From contig OZ020317.1 in assembly GCA_963971305.1 (NCBI GenBank), positions 17,192,001 through 17,256,000 on the forward strand: a DNA stretch of 64,000 bases, given 5' to 3'. Of this stretch, positions 43,985-53,831 are shown one piece after another. The position numbers and the translations under genes were made by a program. How positions within the stretch are numbered: position 1 is the stretch's first letter; the number at the start of each line of letters is the position of its first letter. The notes under the pieces were generated by a model. That model saw nothing but the letters and a program-made list of their open reading frames with translations, did not search any database and was not told where the DNA came from. The stretch is from Arcuatula senhousia (taxonomy: Eukaryota > Mollusca > Bivalvia > Mytilida > Mytilidae).

Positions 43985-44135
43985 TAAATCAGGCATTTTG
44001 TAAAATGCCTGATATTTTAGGCATTTTATAAAATGATTAAGTCCTATCGGCATTATATAAAATGCCTGAAAATATTCAGGCATTTTACAAAATGCCTGGA
44101 ATTTTTTAACAAATTTAAAGAAAATGCCTGAACTG
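43985..44135. repeat. Cluster of AGGCATTTTRTAAAATGCCT palindromes
   Basis: Three full palindromes and several halves of AGGCATTTT(G/A)(T/C)AAAATGCCT in about 150 bp. The minus-strand reading (QAFYKMP-like peptides) follows from the palindrome and I do not assign a protein. Confidence 0.7.
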
Positions 44136-44339
44136 ATTAAAAAAGAAATTTTCCTATGGCCATTGGTAGTCCTATGCAAATAACTTACTTTGAAACTTGT
44201 TTTAATCATTGAAAACATATTCATAACTATAGTTAAATTTATAATCATTTGTAAAATCCAACAATTTTCGTTGAGCTCAGAACATAAGCTTACAAACAAA
44301 CTTTTAGAGATTTTAGATACACTTGACACCAAATATTTT

Positions 44340-44590
44340 ATTCCCGCGTGGGGCCCGGGAGGCGAAATGACCCGCAGCAGAGCCTAGCATGCTAAGGGTC
44401 TTAGGATTTTGACGTCGGGTTAGTGCTCAGCCCACAGAGCGACCAAGGTGTGTACCATAGGTGGCTGAATAGAGTGGCTTTCGTCCGCGGGGGTTGTCAC
44501 GTCTGTAATACGGAAGCCCTGACCGCTGACGATAGTAGGCAAACCTGTGCGGAAAGTGCCACGCTTCATGCACGTGAAAGATCCCTTTAG
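44340..44590 (+). mobile_element. GC-rich SINE-like repeat, homologous to 61639-62154 (inverted)
   Basis: Starts CCCGCGTGGGGCCCGGGAGG and shares several blocks (CCCGCAGCAG; CCACA(G/A)AGCGAC; GCACGT(G/T)AAAGA) with the reverse complement of 61880-62154. Unlike its AT-rich surroundings. 3' boundary uncertain because it abuts the LINE 3' end. Confidence 0.65.
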
Positions 44591-44846
44591 TTTAAACAGT
44601 ATTTTATTGATGTAAAGACTACAATACAATACAATACAATATATTTCAATGTAAGGATTCGGAAACAAGGCAAGCTTTTTTATATCCGTCTCCTTAATAA
44701 TAACTTTACAAGTATCAAAATGATAGAAATGCACGCTCAAGAATGAAATTGCTGACTAATATATAAGTAAACAATAAAGATTTGATATAGGGGTATACAA
44801 TAACTGAATCGTACAAGTTAAATGTAATTATGTAATATAATGAGGC

Positions 44847-47800
44847 TTATAATGTAAATCGTTTTGAATTAACTAAGTATTTCTGTACTTGTAAGAATAA
44901 TTGGGAATTTTGCTTATCTGTTAAGGCCTGTGAACCAAAAAGAAGTGTATTACAATCAACGGTGATTGGTAAATCTAGAGAGAGAAATGTGCCGTTTCTC
45001 AAGTCTATATAACGAGTACAATTTAATAAAAAATGTGCAGAATTTTCTATTTCGCCACACACACATAATGAGGAATTGACTAAGTCTCTTGAAAATAAAT
45101 GCTCAGCTAAGGAGCTGCACTCCATACGTAAACGAGCGTGCAAAACTTGACCTCGACGGCTGCCAGCACAATAGTATTTTGGAACATTTTGCTGAGAAAG
45201 AACTCGCTTTTTGAAGATGCTAACAGATTTTGAGTTTCTTACGTCAGGAGGCAAATTGTTCCATAATTTTACGGTATACGGTAAGAAATAGTCTGAGTAG
45301 AATCTGGTTTTTGTTCGAGGCTCTACTACATTTTGAGATCTACGTGTGTTATAGTTATGTTGATCTGCTGCTATGTTCGGTAGCATATTATGGAGGTAGC
45401 CCGGAGACAAACCGTTCGACATTTTGTAAAACATGATAAGTCTATGAGCTTTCCTCCTTTCAGACAACTTAGTCCAACCTGTCTCTTTATATAGTTTTTG
45501 TTTAGATGTCAGCCTGGAGCCGCCAGTTACTATTCTGGCGGCTTCAAGCTGAACTCCTTCAAGTTTATTCTCAAGATACTTAGTAGTTGTATCCCAGACT
45601 ATATCTCCATATTCCAATAGAGGTCTAATATAGGATAAGTAAATATTTTCAAGTGCTTTTCTGTCAAGTATACAACGGAATTTACGCAATATGTTGAGAC
45701 GTTTATACGCTTTATCAACAATACTGTTAATATGCGCATTCCACTGTCCATTGTTTGATAGTACTATACCAAGATGCTTGTGATTTGTGACGTCTTGTAG
45801 TTCCTCTCTATTCATAAAAAGTGGGGGGTGAATGGGCTTATTTGATTTTCTAGAAATCGTCATACATTCTGTTTTTTGAGGGTTAAACGTGACCAACCAT
45901 TTGTTGGACCATTCATATAGCGAATTCAGGTCGGAATTGAGGATCTCTGCCGACCGCACTGGATTTTCAACAATTAAGAAAATACTAGTGTCGTCTGCAA
46001 ACAGCCGCAAGTCAGCCTGAATTTCTACGACAATGTCATTTATAAATAATAAAAATAATAGGGGTCCCAATATTGAACCTTGCGGGACTCCCGCTTTAAT
46101 CTCGACCCAGTCAGAGCTTGAACTATTCAGTACTACTCTCTGACACCTTCGAGAAAGATAGTTTTTAAACCAATTGAGAAGACCTCCCGCAATGCCGTAT
46201 TTTTCGAGTTTATATAACAAACCTCTATGCCAGACACGGTCGAAAGCTTTGCTAATGTCACAAAAAATTACTCTGAATTCTTTACCACTATCTAGTGCTT
46301 TTCCAATATTGTTTGTAATATCTAGAAGTTGGTTAATCGCGGAGTCGCCTCTAGTAAATCCAGACTGATGTGGTGTAATAATATGATTGAGACGCAGGAA
46401 GTTGTACAAGTGCTTATAGACACATCTCTCCATGCATTTAGATACGACACATAGTAGAGATATGGGTCTATAATTCTTTACTTCGTTTTCTGAGCCTTTT
46501 TTAAAGACGGGAGTAACGTTGGCTTTTTTCCAGTCGTTTGGAAAAATAGCTTTTTCCAGTGATAAGTTGAATAACTTGCATAATGGATATTTAAGAATTT
46601 CCGTGCCCTCTTTCAGAAGACGGGGACTGACCAAGTCAGGACCTGAAGCCTTAGAACAATCGAGAACTGATAGCACATCGGAAACGTCCTGTTCAGTGAT
46701 AATAATGCTACAAAGCCTAGAGGGAGTTGATTCCCTCAGTTCATCTAGGACGACATCTTTATCGTCTAATTCGGACTGCGAAGCAAAAAACGTATTAAAT
46801 AGCGATGCTTTTTCGTGGTCGTCATGAATAAGTTCGTTTCCCGACTTGACTGCGGGAATAGCATGATGACTAGATTTGAACCCTGTTATCATGTTACATA
46901 TTCGCCACCAAGAGCGAGACGAAGATTTGACGTCTGATAAATCTGTTACAAGTTTAGTCTGATAGTCGGATTGTGCTTTACGCACACGTGTCGTTACTAC
47001 GTTACGTACGCGTCTAAATTTAGCCCAGTCACTCTGTGTGTTCGTTCTTTTTGCCCTCTTGTGAACTCTATTCTTTTTTCGAATCAATCTACGTATATCG
47101 TTTGTCAACCATCGTGGTTCAGACTTCCGGATAGTAATCGTTTTACTAGGAATACACGACTCGGCGGCGATCAGTATTCTATTAGTGATGCCGGACACTA
47201 CTTCGTCAATATCATTATTATCTAAGATATTGTCCCAATCAGCATTGGACAACTGTCTACGATATTCATCGTAATCTCCGCGGTCATATAACCAAATTTT
47301 CCTTTTTGTACTCTTGCAATGAGATTTTTTTAAATTTAAGAAACCGACAACTGGACAGTGATATCTTATCTGATCTAACAGAGGGGGGCCTACTGCAGCG
47401 TAGGGTACAAAGTTTGTATCGTTCGTGAAAATAAGATCTAAAATAGACGACGAATGTTCCGTAAAGTTAGTCGGCTCATCAATCAGTTGGTGAAGGCTAT
47501 AACGCGAAACTATATCCGCTAGTTTTGAATTCGGTTTCCGTTGGTTGTCGTTAAAATCCCCAGTTACAGTAAAATAATCGACACCTAAAACGTCAGATAC
47601 GTTGTCAAACGACGAGTCAACAAAGTCCCAAGTTTCGGAACTTGCGTTTGGAGGAATATAGTAAGTTCCGTGTAAAAACGTTCTACCGTTGCATTTCAAT
47701 TGGAGCCACAGCGACTCTAAATTATCTAGCTCTAAGTCACGTCGACGAGTAGCTTGTAAATTGTTATTTACATAAACAACAATACCACCTCCCATTTTGT

Positions 47801-48407
47801 GGGGTCCCCTATCTTTGCGAAAAGGTTTTTGGTAATTTGGTAAAATTATGTCCTCCTCAGAGTGACCGTCATTTAACCAAGTTTCCGTAAATGACAGAAT
47901 GTCGAAATCACGGTATTCGGCGGTAATTAAGTCTAGTTTCGGAATAAGACTTTGTATATTCAGATGCAAAAAGGATACCTGCGTTGAAAAAGATTCGATT
48001 ATGCCATCTAAACTGACAGAATCGGATGTACTACTACCGAGAGACTCTGGTCCCGGATTAGGTTCAATGCCTGATATGATGAGCAAAATTTGTATTACAA
48101 AAATAATAAAAGTAATATTAACAGTGCAACATAGAACTTCTGGTACATATAAGGAGCTAATAACATTTGACAGATTTTTGAAAGTCTCACTAGAGAACTT
48201 TGTAGATGTGGATAAATTAACAAACTGTTTGTCATAGTTCATGAGAATAAGCAGAGCAATACTGAAGGCAGATTTCTTGCAAGGTAAAGCCAATAACAAT
48301 AATATACATAACGCTTCTATCTGTTTAAGACATTTTTTCCTATGAGGAACGACCAACGCAGAATGCAAGCCTATTCTCATTCTGTATTGCTGAATGCTTA
48401 TGCCCAT
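44847..48407 (-). CDS. LINE ORF2: AP-endonuclease plus reverse transcriptase
   Basis: Open for 1186 codons from ATG 48407. A hydrophobic N-terminal stretch leads into GIEPNPGP (113-120), a 2A-like ribosome-skipping motif lacking the usual Asp before Ile. The endonuclease domain (~144-360) has HLNIQS, TETWL (E175), GDFN (283-286) and LDLIF, but the family's SDH motif reads RYH near 348-350, so endonuclease activity is doubtful. Reverse transcriptase (~620-830): CDISKAFDRVWH (motif A), GVPQGSILGPLLF and LFADD (802-805) are intact. The C-terminal region ends with a Cys/His zinc segment (CVCGEIENSAHFLLNC). It would copy LINE RNA into DNA at the target site by target-primed reverse transcription. 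Jockey superfamily, CR1/L2-like; exact clade uncertain. Confidence 0.88.
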   Translation of the reverse strand: MGISIQQYRMRIGLHSALVVPHRKKCLKQIEALCILLLLALPCKKSAFSIALLILMNYDKQFVNLSTSTKFSSETFKNLSNVISSLYVPEVLCCTVNITFIIFVIQILLIISGIEPNPGPESLGSSTSDSVSLDGIIESFSTQVSFLHLNIQSLIPKLDLITAEYRDFDILSFTETWLNDGHSEEDIILPNYQKPFRKDRGPHKMGGGIVVYVNNNLQATRRRDLELDNLESLWLQLKCNGRTFLHGTYYIPPNASSETWDFVDSSFDNVSDVLGVDYFTVTGDFNDNQRKPNSKLADIVSRYSLHQLIDEPTNFTEHSSSILDLIFTNDTNFVPYAAVGPPLLDQIRYHCPVVGFLNLKKSHCKSTKRKIWLYDRGDYDEYRRQLSNADWDNILDNNDIDEVVSGITNRILIAAESCIPSKTITIRKSEPRWLTNDIRRLIRKKNRVHKRAKRTNTQSDWAKFRRVRNVVTTRVRKAQSDYQTKLVTDLSDVKSSSRSWWRICNMITGFKSSHHAIPAVKSGNELIHDDHEKASLFNTFFASQSELDDKDVVLDELRESTPSRLCSIIITEQDVSDVLSVLDCSKASGPDLVSPRLLKEGTEILKYPLCKLFNLSLEKAIFPNDWKKANVTPVFKKGSENEVKNYRPISLLCVVSKCMERCVYKHLYNFLRLNHIITPHQSGFTRGDSAINQLLDITNNIGKALDSGKEFRVIFCDISKAFDRVWHRGLLYKLEKYGIAGGLLNWFKNYLSRRCQRVVLNSSSSDWVEIKAGVPQGSILGPLLFLLFINDIVVEIQADLRLFADDTSIFLIVENPVRSAEILNSDLNSLYEWSNKWLVTFNPQKTECMTISRKSNKPIHPPLFMNREELQDVTNHKHLGIVLSNNGQWNAHINSIVDKAYKRLNILRKFRCILDRKALENIYLSYIRPLLEYGDIVWDTTTKYLENKLEGVQLEAARIVTGGSRLTSKQKLYKETGWTKLSERRKAHRLIMFYKMSNGLSPGYLHNMLPNIAADQHNYNTRRSQNVVEPRTKTRFYSDYFLPYTVKLWNNLPPDVRNSKSVSIFKKRVLSQQNVPKYYCAGSRRGQVLHARLRMECSSLAEHLFSRDLVNSSLCVCGEIENSAHFLLNCTRYIDLRNGTFLSLDLPITVDCNTLLFGSQALTDKQNSQLFLQVQKYLVNSKRFTL

Positions 48408-48758
48408 TGTTAATGAAACAATACAAACGACTTTTTTAACTTAATTAAGATGTACTGTCTGATTTAAATAATTGATCACAAATATGAGTACTATTGTATG
48501 TATGGTCAACAATAAGTAAAGAAATACAGTTACACTGATAATAAGCGAAGCAAACTAACTAGGATATAGCCTCAAATGAGCAATTACAATTTAATTGAGC
48601 AAAAGAGAAAAGTATCTGCACAAAGTAAAACAAAATGAAAAAGAAAGAAAGAAAAAAAAAAAAAAAAAAAAAACCCAAAAAACAACAACAAAAACCGACA
48701 AAACCCGCAGTTTATTTTTTTTTTTTAAAACAGCTAGGATCTGTCTGACCTAATTTAA

Positions 48759-49349
48759 TCAAAAATTTTTACGTTTGTCTTTCCTGGAAGGGTTCCCAAC
48801 CCTGTGTGACCTAATCACATCACCCGCTTCAAAGTCTTCATCTATAGACTTTATTATTTCGGTTACTATGGCTGTAGTGTCTTCTGACTTTTGTTCTTTG
48901 ATGCCACTTACTCGAATAAGTTCACGCCTACCATACATTTCTAATGCATCAAGATCTTCTTTCAGCTTGGTATTCTCGGACCTTAAGTCGTCTATCTCTT
49001 TTTTGTATGTGTGAAATGCCATCTTTACGGCTGAGTCAATCTCGTCCTGTATTGCATACTTGATGGTAGATTGTATTTCATCGCGAATGACTATTTTAAG
49101 TTGGGACACAATGTTGCTAATGTCACAAGACTGAAGTGCAAAAGTTGTTGGATGAAGAGGCGGTGGCGGAGGCGGGGGTGTTACATACTGGTGTGGGGGC
49201 TGGTACTGATAAGTCGGATTCAAAGAAGGCTGGGAAACTGACATGACTGGCGAAGTCATTATACAATACTTTTTTGAATACTCTTGTTCGGGAGGTGTTG
49301 GGTGACTATGGCGTCGGAGTCTATTATCAGGAGTTGATGATGCACTCAT
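48759..49349 (-). CDS. LINE ORF1 protein, C-terminally short
   Basis: 196 codons from ATG 49349. A Pro-rich segment (YVTPPPPPPPLHP) precedes a predicted coiled coil (about 105-145, IDDLRSENTKLKEDLDALE) and the start of an RRM-like RNA-binding domain (RRELIRVSGIKE ... VIRSHRVGNPSRKDKR). It stops at RKNF, where family members normally continue, and is followed by A/T homopolymers. It would coat LINE RNA. It may be truncated in this copy or joined to more sequence by a frameshift. Confidence 0.7.
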   Translation of the reverse strand: MSASSTPDNRLRRHSHPTPPEQEYSKKYCIMTSPVMSVSQPSLNPTYQYQPPHQYVTPPPPPPPLHPTTFALQSCDISNIVSQLKIVIRDEIQSTIKYAIQDEIDSAVKMAFHTYKKEIDDLRSENTKLKEDLDALEMYGRRELIRVSGIKEQKSEDTTAIVTEIIKSIDEDFEAGDVIRSHRVGNPSRKDKRKNF

Positions 49350-49734
49350 TGGTTTTCAAAACAATAATCGTTCTATTTTGTGAACTCTTTGCTAGTGAAT
49401 ATTTACATTTTGGATACGTCCTATATTTTGAACTTCTCGTCAGGTCATATGTTACAAAGTCAAGTAATATTGTTAACAGACAAATGTTTGTACTTCTGCA
49501 AACCACATCATCATATTGTTGTCGAGAACCATATTCCTGATGTCTCCTCACAGGAATTGTCGGAATTAGATTACATTTTCTGATATTTGTACCACGAGGA
49601 AATTCATGACCGTCCTCATCTTGAGCATGCGCATTATCATAAGATCCCTTTGTGGACCATATAGGCTAAAATAACCTATTTAGTGCTGCAAGGGTGTAAA
49701 ACACCAACTCACTCACTCACTCTCCTCTGAATTT
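49350..49734. other. Probable LINE 5' flank and a short SINE-like tail
   Basis: Positions ~49692-49722 (TGTAAAACACCAACTCACTCACTCACTC in part) resemble the 3' tail of the SINE at 59382, but no tRNA-like head is visible. The rest is unassigned. Confidence 0.4.
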
Positions 49735-49808
49735 TGGTATTTTTGGTTTTACTGTTCTATGCTCTTCATAATCATATAGTGTTTGGCATTTTCAATATTT
49801 TTGGTAGA

Positions 49809-49852
49809 GCGCCTCTGATGAGTCTTGAATAAACGAAATGCGCGTCAGGCGT
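49809..49852 (+). ncRNA. Hammerhead ribozyme, upstream copy, degenerate stems
   Basis: CTGATGA (49815-49821) and GAAA (49835-49838) are intact. Stem II GTCT/AAAC has one mismatch and stem III ATGCGCGT contains a U-G pair. Stem I GCGCCT/AGGCGT pairs. Cleavage would follow C 49846. Confidence 0.75.
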
Positions 49853-50166
49853 AGCAAAATTTATTGTCTGGAACTTTGTTGTCATTTTTATTTTGAACAC
49901 ACGTGAAGGTTAGCACTGCTGGTGGAGTTTTAATTCCCCAAGGTTAGCCCGCTCCGGCACCAACACTTTTGTGTTGGAGAACACATCAAAGCTTTAAATT
50001 ATCCGTTTAAATTTCAAAATTGTCTTAACCCTAAGGTTCTTCCTACCCCAGACATAGGTTGATCATCTTAGTAATGATTTGGTTCCCCATTTTGGTATAT
50101 TTGGTTTTACTGTTCTATGCTCTTCATAATCATATAGTGTTTGTCATTTTCAATATTTTTGGTAGA

Positions 50167-50210
50167 GCGCCTCTGATGAGTCTTGAATAGACGAAACGCG
50201 CGTCAGGCGT
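50167..50210 (+). ncRNA. Hammerhead ribozyme, downstream copy, intact type I core
   Basis: Stem I GCGCCT (50167-50172) pairs with AGGCGT (50205-50210). CTGATGA is at 50173-50179. Stem II GTCT-TGAAT-AGAC spans 50180-50192, GAAA 50193-50196, stem III the palindrome ACGCGCGT 50196-50203. GUC cleavage follows C 50204. Every conserved core base is present. Confidence 0.9.
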
Positions 50211-50265
50211 AGTAAAATTTATTGTCTGGAACTTTGTTGTCATTTTTATTTTGAAACAACTGAAC

Positions 50266-51018
50266 GGAGTTAAACTTGGTATGGTTGATCCTTATGGCGT
50301 CCTGCACAAAACAATTGATCCGTCAAAAAACATGACCAGCTTGCTAAAAATAGACCGGGGGTCAGACTAGTGTTTTTAGCTTGTAAATCAAATAGAATAA
50401 GAGATCGAGAAAATCTGATGCAACCTTTCTTCTTCAGCATCAAAAGTTATACAAGTCTTCATGAGGTCGAACTTATCAGATGACTTCTTATAGGGGTTAT
50501 GACCATTCAAAGGTAAAAATTATATATGTTCAGCCTATAGAATGAAAATTAACACAGTTGCTTGCTTAGCCTTCAGCTTATTGAGCTCTGGGTGGAAGTT
50601 GGAACCCTTACAAGGATTATTGTTCTTTTTAAAAAAGTATAAAAATGTTGTTTTTTCATGGTTTTGTCCAAGAGAATGATATGCATTGCAGATAGAGAAA
50701 AGCTTTTTGATTGCTTAAACCTTTACCTTATGAAGTTCTACAAAAAAATTGCATTGTACTGAAATTGTCAGAAGATCCTTTATAAGACTTATGACTCTAA
50801 AGATAAAAAGTAGCTTTATTCTTGTTTTTGCCCTATGGAATAAAAGGTGGATAGAGAAAAGCTATTGTTTTCTTAAGCCATCATCTCATTATGCTCTACA
50901 AAAGGCTCTATTTGGGTCAAAGTTGTCAATAGACCCTTTATAGGGGTAATATCTAATATAAGAGACCAATTATCACTTTAGGACCAGATGAGCGATTCAG
51001 GGTCCTTGGGAATTCTTG
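50266..51018 (+). mobile_element. HINE/pearl-like element, 5'-truncated and diverged (copy 3)
   Basis: Leader-like sequence (AAAAACATGACC; CTAAAAATAGACC), about four degraded core units, then ACCAGATGAGCGATTCAGGG, a decayed hairpin and CTTG at 51015-51018. Confidence 0.75.
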
Positions 51019-51203
51019 TTTATTTAGAAGCAAAAATTTTGTATATACGAAAGGGGGTTACTATGGCTATTTTTCAAACTTAATATTAGCGATAAATTTT
51101 ATATCCAGAATTTTTATTATTTGCATATTGTCTTTTTATTTAACATGCCGCCTCAATTCCCATTTGAAATTGTTTTTTTTTGGTACTAAGAAGTTGTTTT
51201 CTA

Positions 51204-51412
51204 CGGAGCCCGGCAAGGGACACCGGAAAAAAATAAAATTATATCGTTATTTCGATAAAATATAATATATCGTTATTTCCATATATTATATCGTTATTTC
51301 CATATATTACATCGTTATTTCCATATATTATATCGTTATTTCAATTTAATTATATCGTTATTTCGATATATTATATCGTTATTTCCATATATTATATCGT
51401 TATTTCAATATG
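51204..51412 (+). repeat. Single arm of the ATATCGTTATTTC fold-back element
   Basis: ACGGAGCCCGGCAAGGGACA followed by about eight ~21-bp TATATCGTTATTTC units; ends near 51412 without the opposite arm. Confidence 0.85.
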
Positions 51413-51862
51413 AAATAATGATTCAAAATAAAGATGTTTGTTTGTTGAACCAAAAAAAATAAGTTTTTTATGCACAATGTATGTCAATAACTTTATCAAA
51501 GATCAGAAAGGTTATTCTCGGACACATTTATATATAAGTTTACGTTTAAAAAATTTGTTTCTTTCAAATAATTTTCCATTTTTAAATCTGTCTTAAGTTG
51601 GCTAAAGAATAGTGATGTTCAAATACTAAGAAAAACATTAATACATAGTCTACCAAGAAATAAGGATGTTAAGAAGTTGAACAAAAGGGTTGAGCAATTG
51701 ACAAACAAATACAATGGAGTATTTACTGTCATGGGGCAGTAAAGACTCAGGCGCCACATACAAAGACATTACTTTAGAAACGCCACTTCGAGTCTCAATA
51801 TTATATAGACTATATATTATCATTAGAACTTCAAAAATTGTTAAAAATTATTTTGAATAAAG
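51413..51862. other. Mostly unassigned; short LINE-like match
   Basis: 51538-51590 resembles 11690-11730 (TAAGTTTACGTT(T/C)AAAAAATTTG), next to the LINE fragment there. No gene. Confidence 0.4.
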
Positions 51863-52301
51863 GATGGGTTGCGATAAGGCTGCATTTTGGCCCATCTGTA
51901 GGCGAAAAATAAAAAGTATTTCATAGCCTCTTACTTTTTACCTTATTTTGTAGAAAAATGATTGTACTGTTGTGAAAGACTACTTTTAAATCCTTTTGCA
52001 TTAACACGGCTTGAAAAATCGTGTTCAAAATTGACCCATTTTGAATGAAAATTTCATCTTGATTTAAAAGAAATTTCAAGGTAGGGCTTCAATTAAGTGA
52101 AATTTTGTGCTGATATAGTTGAAGCCCGTGTTAACAATTCTATAAAAGGTGCATCATACATATACATTACTTTAAACAACAATTTTGAAATTGAAATGAC
52201 CGCTTATCTCAAGTAAAACGAAGAAAACTGAAAGATCTTGCACATTTTTTAAGTACTGACAACAAGTTCAAAAAATATAGTCTTTTTAGATTTTCAGTAT
52301 G

Positions 52302-52396
52302 TCTTGCACGCGGAACCAGCTTGAAATTTTCACAAAAGATGTGTTTTAGAAAAACAAGTTTTTGAATAAAATATGGAGCTGGTTCCGCGTGCAAGG
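52302..52396. repeat. 20-bp inverted repeat (hairpin)
   Basis: CTTGCACGCGGAACCAGCT (52303-52321) is inverted at 52377-52395, with ~55 bp between the arms. It lies inside the TIR element. Confidence 0.8.
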
Positions 52397-52604
52397 CTAT
52401 ACTTTCGGGAAGGATATATATCACTCATTTGCGCCACTTTCCCATTGGCTCAATGTTAAAATCATTTGTGGTGGTTCATTTCAAGCACCATTTACTAAAA
52501 AATAAAAAAAAGCTTTTAAACTACAGACGTTTATTTTCAAAAAATAGAAAAATTAACCTTTCGAACAAGACATTTGATGAAAAAATTTACTTAATTTAAT
52601 TTTT

Positions 52605-53785
52605 AGCTCACCTGGCCAAAGGCCAGGTGAGCTATTGCCATCACTTGGCGTCCGTCGTCTGTCGTCCGTCGTCGTCCGTCGTCGTCGTCGTTAACTTTTC
52701 TTCAAACTTCTTCTCCTCTGAAACGGCTGCACAGATTCAAACCAAATTTGGTCTGATGGTACCTTAGGGTATCCCTCACAGAATTGATGTGGGGATTAAT
52801 GATTCGTCGAAAAACATGGCCGCCGTTGCTAAAAATAGACCAGGGGGGTCAGACTACTGTTTTTGGCCTGTAAATCAAAAAGTATAAGAGATAGATGAAA
52901 TCTGATGCCACCCTACTGCTTCAGCATTAAAAGCTCTACGAAAGTCTCCATTTGGTCCAAGTTGTCAGATGACCCCTTACAGGGGTTACAGCCCCTTAAA
53001 GGTGAAAAATAGCGTTTTTTCATGTTTTTGCCCTATAGTATGAAAACTATTGCAGATAGAGAAAAGCTGTTGCTTGCTTAAATGTTCAGCTCATTTAGCT
53101 GTACAAAAGTCTCCATAGGGTTGAAGTTGTCAGATGACCCCTTATAGGGGTTACGGCCCCTAAAATGATGTTTTTTCATGTTTTTGGCCTATAGAAAGAA
53201 AACTATTGCAGATAGAGAAAAGCTGTTGCTTGCTTAAATGTTCAGCTCATTTAGCTGTACAAAAGTTTCCATAGGGTCGAAGTTGTCAGATGACCCCTGA
53301 TAGGGGTTACGGCCCCTGAAATAATGTTTTTTCATGTTTTTGGCCTATTGAATGAAAACTATTGCAGATAGAGAGAAGCTGTTGCTTGCTTAAATGTTAA
53401 GGTCAATTAGCTCTACAAAAGTCTCCATAAGGTCAAAGTTGTCAGATGACCCCTTATAGGGGTTACGGCCCCTAAAATAATGTTTTTTCATGTTTTTGGC
53501 CTATAGAAAGAAAACTATAGCAGATAGAGAAAAGCTGTTGCTTGCTTAAGTGTTCAGCTCATTTAGCTCTACAAAAGTCTCCATATGATCGAGGTCGTCT
53601 GATGACCCTTAAAGGGGTTACGGCCCCTAAAATAACAGTTTTTCGTGTTTTTGGCCTATAGAATGAAAACTATAGTAGATAAAGAAAAACTGTTGCTTGC
53701 TTAAATGTTCAGCTCATTTAGCTTTACAAAATATAGGGTTGACATCAAGACCAGGTGAGCGATTTAGGCTCCTGGGAGCCTCTTG
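52605..53785 (+). mobile_element. HINE/pearl-like element, complete (copy 4)
   Basis: Begins with the perfect inverted pair AGCTCACCTGGCC-AAA-GGCCAGGTGAGCT, a CGTC-rich stretch and a leader, then five ~157-bp core units (landmarks near 53038, 53197, 53356, 53510, 53667). It ends with ACCAGGTGAGCG, the hairpin AGGCTCCTGGGAGCCT and CTTG. 1181 bp, no protein. Confidence 0.85.
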
Positions 53786-53831
53786 TTTACTTTCGCGGTG
53801 GGCTGAAAACGGGTCTTATCGCAACCCATCC

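Larger units (their letters stand above)
44600..49350 (-). mobile_element. CR1/L2-like LINE, near full length
   Basis: Minus-strand order: ORF1 (49349-48759), a 351-bp gap with long homopolymer runs, ORF2 (48407-44847), then a 3' end with AATAAA and (ATTGT)n at 44619-44648. The 5' UTR probably extends toward ~49560 but its edge is not clear. I could not find a TSD. Confidence 0.8.
49735..50264 (+). mobile_element. Retrozyme-like element: two ~170-bp direct repeats with hammerhead ribozymes
   Basis: TTTGGTAT(T/A)TTTGGTTTTACTG through GTCATTTTTATTTTGAA occurs at ~49735-49905 and ~50093-50264 with a 358-bp period and a 185-bp non-coding centre. Each repeat carries a hammerhead (49809-49852, 50167-50210). 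Known retrozymes and the terminal repeats of Penelope-like elements have this plan. No protein is encoded, so movement would need an enzyme in trans. It truncates the HINE-like element at 50266. Confidence 0.8.
51863..53831. mobile_element. TIR element split by a HINE-like insertion
   Basis: GGATGGGTTGCGATAAG at 51863 is exactly inverted at 53815-53831, and similarity continues inward (TTTT..GCCCA). Without the 52605-53785 insertion the element is ~0.79 kb. No TSD found, no transposase. Confidence 0.65.

Noticed and set aside
53608..53660. CTGATGA in the tandem core of the HINE-like element
   Set aside because: No stem II/GAAA arrangement follows.
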